This document shows, one piece after another, positions 6,124 through 8,640 of a stretch of 8,640 nucleotides of DNA. This DNA is from an uncultured beta proteobacterium. Lineage in GTDB: Bacteria > Pseudomonadota > Gammaproteobacteria > Burkholderiales > Rhodocyclaceae. The stretch spans positions 1-8,640 of the forward strand of contig CAIXAY010000485.1 in NCBI GenBank assembly GCA_903917505.1, read 5' to 3'. The notes beneath the pieces are model-generated. The model was given only the letters and a program-made list of their open reading frames with translations, was not told where the DNA came from and ran no database searches. The stretch's first letter is position 1; every line of letters begins with the position of its first letter. The position numbers were made by a program, and so were the translations under genes.

Positions 6124-6741
6124 TCAAACGCTCGCGCTCGGCCGCTCGGCGATGCGATTGCGCCAGGCTTGCAGATGCGGCAGGCCTTCCTCGCCCGGCT
6201 TGAATTTGATCAGTCGCGCAAATTCGATCGCGCAGAAGGCGGTGATGTCGGCGATGGTAAAGCGCTCGCCGGCCGCGTAGGGATGGCGGGCCAGCTGGGC
6301 GTCGAACCAGCGCGCGCTGTCGCGCATCTTCTGCCCCTGCGCGGCGCCGTATTCGGCGAACTGCGGCTGCTCGAGAACGGCGAGGCCGGGGTGCGTATGA
6401 CGGATGCAATTGGCGATCCTGGCGAAGAGCTGGAGTTCGATCTGACGATCGACCATTTCGATGAAGGCCCGCTCCTCGCCATGGACGCCGAGCAGGTTGG
6501 GCTGCGGATAAAGCGTTTCGAGATAGCTGCAAATCGCCCGCGACTCGGCGAGGCAACGGCCATCGTCAAGTTCGAGGACCGGCACGGTGGCCAGCGGATT
6601 GCGCGCCAGGAAGCCGGCCTGCTTGTGTTCCCCGGCGTTCAAGTCGAGCGGCACGCGTTGAATGTCGGCGACGCCTTTTTCGGCGAGAAACATGTCCACG
6701 CGTCTTGGATTCGGCGCCCGCACCGCAGTGTAAAGTCGCAT
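6124..6741 (-). CDS. Glutathione S-transferase family protein
   Basis: A cytosolic-type GST of 205 residues, a normal length. The N-terminal thioredoxin-like domain (1-79) shows LYTAVRAPNPRRV at the site of the catalytic residue, TVPVLELDDG with the cis-proline P54, and the glutathione-gripping pair E66-S67 (LAESRAICSYLE). The helical C-terminal domain contains ERFTIADITAFCAIEFAR, the family N-capping box/hydrophobic staple region. No Ser, Cys or Tyr stands in the usual catalytic place; N11 is there instead, as in Asn-using nu-class enzymes such as YfcG. Calling it nu-like is inference. The start is certain: ATG at 6741 with GGGGAGGA (6748-6755) 6 bases ahead. It begins 43 bases after the dinB stop with no visible terminator, so it may be transcribed with dinB. 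The substrate is unknown. Confidence 0.93.
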   Translation of the reverse strand: MRLYTAVRAPNPRRVDMFLAEKGVADIQRVPLDLNAGEHKQAGFLARNPLATVPVLELDDGRCLAESRAICSYLETLYPQPNLLGVHGEERAFIEMVDRQIELQLFARIANCIRHTHPGLAVLEQPQFAEYGAAQGQKMRDSARWFDAQLARHPYAAGERFTIADITAFCAIEFARLIKFKPGEEGLPHLQAWRNRIAERPSASV

Positions 6742-6784
6742 CGTTCTTCCTCCCCTCTGAACTGCGACTCTACCCCGTTTGCGC

Positions 6785-7933
6785 TCAGAACGGCAATTCC
6801 GCCTGCCGGCGCGGCGCGCTCATCGCCACCTCTCCCGCAGCACCCAGGCCGCTCGCCCGCACGCCGAGCAGGCGAATCTTCTGCGTCAGCGGAACGCGCT
6901 TCAGGCAGGCTCCGGCCGCCCGGCGTATCGTAAGCGCGTCGCTGACGCGCAGCGGCAAGGTGACATCGCGGGTCACCGCGCGAAAATCGGCGTAGCGCAG
7001 CTTGATGCCGATGTTCTTGCCGGCATAACCGCTGCGCTGCAGGTCTTCGGCGAGGCGCCGGCACAGCGTTGTGAAAATCGCGGACAGTTCGGACCGGTCG
7101 CGCGTCGCGTGCAGGTCGCGCGCGAAGGTCGTCTCGCGGCTGATCGACTTGGGCTCCGAAGCCGTGACGACGGGGCGATCGTCGATGCCGTGCGCGACGC
7201 GGTGCAGCCAGTTGCCGGTCGTGCCGCCGAATTGCCGGACCAGAAACTCGGCCGGCGTCGCCGCCAGTTCGCCGATCGTGTTGATCCCGAGCCCTGCGAG
7301 TTTTTCCGCCGACTTGGGGCCGATGCCGTTGATCTTGCGCGCCGCCAGAGGCCATATCCGTTCGGCGATCTCGCCCGCGGCGAGGATCGTCAGCCCGTTC
7401 GGCTTGTCCAGGTCGGAGCAGATTTTTGCCAGCAGCTTGTTCGGCGCGATGCCGATCGAACACGACAGGCCGGTCGCCGCGACGACCGCCTGCTTGAGGC
7501 GCCGCGCCAGCGCATCGCTGGCCTCGGCGCTGCGGCTCAGGTCAAGGTAAATCTCGTCGATTCCCCGGTCTTCGATGTCGGGCGCGATGCGCGCGACGGC
7601 CGCCTTGAAGCGGCGCGAGCATTCGCGGTAAGCATCGAAATCAGCGGGCAGCAGGATCGCTCCGGGGGCGAGCCGCGCCGCTTTCATCAAGCCCATTCCG
7701 GAAAAGACGCCGAGCGCCCTGGCTTCGTAGGTCGAGGTGGTGGCGACGCCGCGCCCCGCGTAATCGCGCAAGCGGGCGAAGCGCAGACTGCCGTCGCTCT
7801 GCGCCTGCGGCTGGTGGTCGCCGCGCCCGCCGACGACCACGGCCTGTCCGCGCAATTGCGGATAACGCAGCAATTCGACCGAAGCGTAGAACGCGTCCAT
7901 GTCGAGATGGGCAATCCGCCGAATACTGTTCAT
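6785..7933 (-). CDS. dinB: DNA polymerase IV (Y-family, DinB)
   Basis: Error-prone translesion DNA polymerase. The 382 residues contain the catalytic D11 and D13 in HLDMDAFYASVE, with Y16 at the steric-gate position. The palm motif is GIDEIYLDLS with D126-E127, and the fingers/palm segment is SCSIGIAPNKLLAKICSDLDKPNG (157-180). A helix-hairpin-helix follows (INGIGPKSAEKLAGLGINTIGEL, 201-223), then a little-finger domain (about 258-362). The extreme C-terminus QAELPF fits the beta-clamp binding motif QxxLxF. It is about 30 residues longer than the E. coli enzyme, mostly from an insert at about 40-61. The ATG at 7933 gives the family's normal N-terminus but has no ribosome binding site and lies inside a LexA box, which indicates SOS control. 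A glutathione S-transferase gene follows after 43 bases. Confidence 0.97.
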   Translation of the reverse strand: MNSIRRIAHLDMDAFYASVELLRYPQLRGQAVVVGGRGDHQPQAQSDGSLRFARLRDYAGRGVATTSTYEARALGVFSGMGLMKAARLAPGAILLPADFDAYRECSRRFKAAVARIAPDIEDRGIDEIYLDLSRSAEASDALARRLKQAVVAATGLSCSIGIAPNKLLAKICSDLDKPNGLTILAAGEIAERIWPLAARKINGIGPKSAEKLAGLGINTIGELAATPAEFLVRQFGGTTGNWLHRVAHGIDDRPVVTASEPKSISRETTFARDLHATRDRSELSAIFTTLCRRLAEDLQRSGYAGKNIGIKLRYADFRAVTRDVTLPLRVSDALTIRRAAGACLKRVPLTQKIRLLGVRASGLGAAGEVAMSAPRRQAELPF

Positions 7934-7943
7934 ACGTACAGTA
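7924..7943. promoter_or_regulatory. LexA operator (SOS box) over the dinB start codon
   Basis: TACTGT-N8-ACAGTA: both halves are perfect 6-base inverted arms and include the CTGT-N8-ACAG core of the LexA site of gamma- and betaproteobacteria. The dinB start codon (7933-7931) lies in the 8-base centre. LexA bound here would cover the -10 region and the start, giving repression lifted by DNA damage. Confidence 0.88.
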
Positions 7944-7945
7944 TA
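7940..7945 (-). promoter_or_regulatory. dinB: Probable -10 element of dinB, predicting a leaderless mRNA
   Basis: TATACT on the minus strand matches TATAAT at five of six positions and overlaps the LexA box. Six bases separate it from the ATG, so +1 would fall on the A of the start codon at 7933. No convincing -35 hexamer is seen 16-18 bases upstream, so the promoter is weak, needs help, or is not this one. Confidence 0.5.
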
Positions 7946-8100
7946 GATGAATTGCCCACGGCGCGGCGCACGGCACTGCAATCAGCGTTTCAGTGGCCGT
8001 ACGAGCTTGTCGCGCCGGGCGTCTTGCGGCAGATCGCCGCGGCCGGCCCTTCACTCATCGGCCGTCGCTGCACGGATAGCGCCAGCCCGTGTGCAAGCCT

Positions 8101-8280
8101 TCAGTCGGAATTTTTCTTGACGTCGTTTTTCAGATCGCCATATCCGGCCTGGATCTTTCCACCGACATTTTGCAGTTTGCCTTTTTGCTCGAGATTCCTG
8201 TTGCCGCTGATCCGGCCTGCGACTTCCTTGACTTTGCCTTTCGCTTCTTCCGCGCGGCCTTTGACTTGATCCTTGTTCAT
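8101..8280 (-). CDS. CsbD-family stress-response protein
   Basis: A 59-residue, highly charged, mostly helical protein. MNKDQVKGRAEEAKGKVKEV and the later block LEQKGKLQNVGGKIQAGYGD match the CsbD/YjbJ pattern, including the spacing of K-G and the G-K-x-Q motif. Members are abundant small cytoplasmic proteins induced by general stress; their molecular role is not established. The length is normal (about 60-70). The start is certain: ATG at 8280 with a perfect AGGAGG (8285-8290) 4 bases ahead, implying high translation. The gene lies alone between recQ (165 bases upstream) and dinB (167 bases downstream). A TATTCT about 60 bases upstream could be a -10, but no -35 partner is visible, so I do not call a promoter. 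Confidence 0.92.
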   Translation of the reverse strand: MNKDQVKGRAEEAKGKVKEVAGRISGNRNLEQKGKLQNVGGKIQAGYGDLKNDVKKNSD

Positions 8281-8445
8281 GATGCCTCCTGGTCGATTGA
8301 TGACGGTAGCGAATGTCGCTGGCGTGACCGGACACTCACCGAGGTCAAGAATAGTCAGGATCGTTGTGGCTTTCTGTGCGACAACACCCATAAGCCGTCG
8401 CCATGGCGCGCGCGCCCCGCTGCGCAATGCCAGCCTTGCAGCGCT

Positions 8446-8640
8446 CTATCCGCCGCCCAGCACGCGCAGGATTTGGCGTCCGTAAGCCTCGAGCTTCTTG
8501 GCGCCGACGCCGTTGATTTGCGCCAGCGCGGCAAGCGAGTCGGGCGCCGCTTGCGCCATTTCGGCGAGCGACGCGTCGTTGAACACGATGTAGGCGGGCA
8601 GATTGTGTTCGCGCGCGATTTCGGCGCGCCAGGCTTTCAG
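8446..8640 (-). CDS. recQ: C-terminal HRDC domain of an ATP-dependent DNA helicase RecQ (partial)
   Basis: Only the last 64 residues are inside the window, ending in a TAG at 8448-8446; the rest lies beyond the right edge. They form an almost complete HRDC domain: LKAWRAEIAREHNLPAYIVF (1-20), NDASLAEMAQAAPDSLAALAQINGVGAKKLEAYG (21-54), then a short tail ending LGGG. HRDC is the nucleic-acid-binding helical domain at the end of RecQ helicases, which unwind recombination intermediates and stalled forks. RNase D also carries HRDC, but the LPAYIVFND(A)SL wording and the position at the very C-terminus favour RecQ. Any helicase motif would lie outside the window, so the assignment rests on this domain alone. 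Confidence 0.8.
   Translation of the reverse strand: MKAWRAEIAREHNLPAYIVFNDASLAEMAQAAPDSLAALAQINGVGAKKLEAYGRQILRVLGGG

Noticed and set aside
4571..6280. Very long plus-strand open frame (about 569 codons) over the 521-residue gene and the DUF3301 gene.
   Set aside because: It spans two minus-strand genes and their gap, has no domain signal, and is rich in Arg/Gln/Ala. It is an antisense frame kept open by high GC.
7934..7981. N-terminal extension of dinB starting at a TTG at 7981.
   Set aside because: It would put a translated LexA box and -10 inside the gene and add 16 residues absent from the usual Pol IV N-terminus.
6779..8269. Long open frame on the plus strand (about 496 codons) across dinB.
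   Set aside because: It is antisense to dinB, whose catalytic motifs are intact. The translation is Arg/Ala/Gln-rich low-complexity text with no recognisable domain, as expected from the mirror frame of a GC-rich gene.
8405..8416. Twelve-base perfect alternating palindrome GGCGCGCGCGCC just downstream of recQ.
   Set aside because: No loop and no following T-tract, so it is not a convincing terminator; such runs are common by chance in GC-rich DNA.

Overview
The window is a high-GC stretch in which every gene I can support lies on the minus strand, so it reads biologically from position 8640 down to 1. The gene complement is an ordinary chromosomal set: RecQ, Pol IV, a GST, a DUF3301 protein, an HDOD protein, a pterin dehydratase and an SDR. 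That mix, the GC-rich codon use and the LexA box of the beta/gamma-proteobacterial form CTGT-N8-ACAG suggest a betaproteobacterium. Rhodocyclales-type lineages are my best guess from the look of the proteins, but this is inference. I see no insertion sequence, phage gene, tRNA, rRNA or CRISPR array.

Region A (8640-6785) is a genome-maintenance and stress block. It holds the HRDC-domain end of a RecQ helicase, a 59-residue CsbD-family stress protein with a perfect AGGAGG ribosome binding site, and dinB (DNA polymerase IV). The dinB start codon lies inside a textbook LexA operator. A TATACT -10-like hexamer sits exactly where it would place +1 on the A of the ATG, so the mRNA may be leaderless. 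Region B (6741-4019) holds a glutathione S-transferase, a DUF3301 one-pass membrane protein, and a 521-residue protein. The last has a helical N-terminal part and a C-terminal region carrying both PilZ-type c-di-GMP signature motifs (RxxxR and NxSxxG), separated by an unusually long linker.

Region C (3955-2579) starts with a clear promoter (TTACAA-17-TATAAT). Its -35 is the loop of a 6+6 bp inverted repeat, and a terminator-like hairpin with a six-T tract lies about 12 nt after the predicted start site. It drives an HDOD signalling protein and, 22 bases on, a small thioredoxin. Region D (2489-1) holds an exported protein with two degenerate EF-hands, a pterin-4a-carbinolamine dehydratase whose stop overlaps the GTG start of a SAM-dependent methyltransferase, a small two-helix membrane protein of unknown role, and an SDR oxidoreductase cut by the window edge.

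No gap between genes exceeds about 205 bases. I do not see an obviously new multi-gene system. The points most worth checking are the PilZ-like 521-residue protein next to HDOD, the attenuator-like HDOD leader, and the LexA-occluded, possibly leaderless dinB start.
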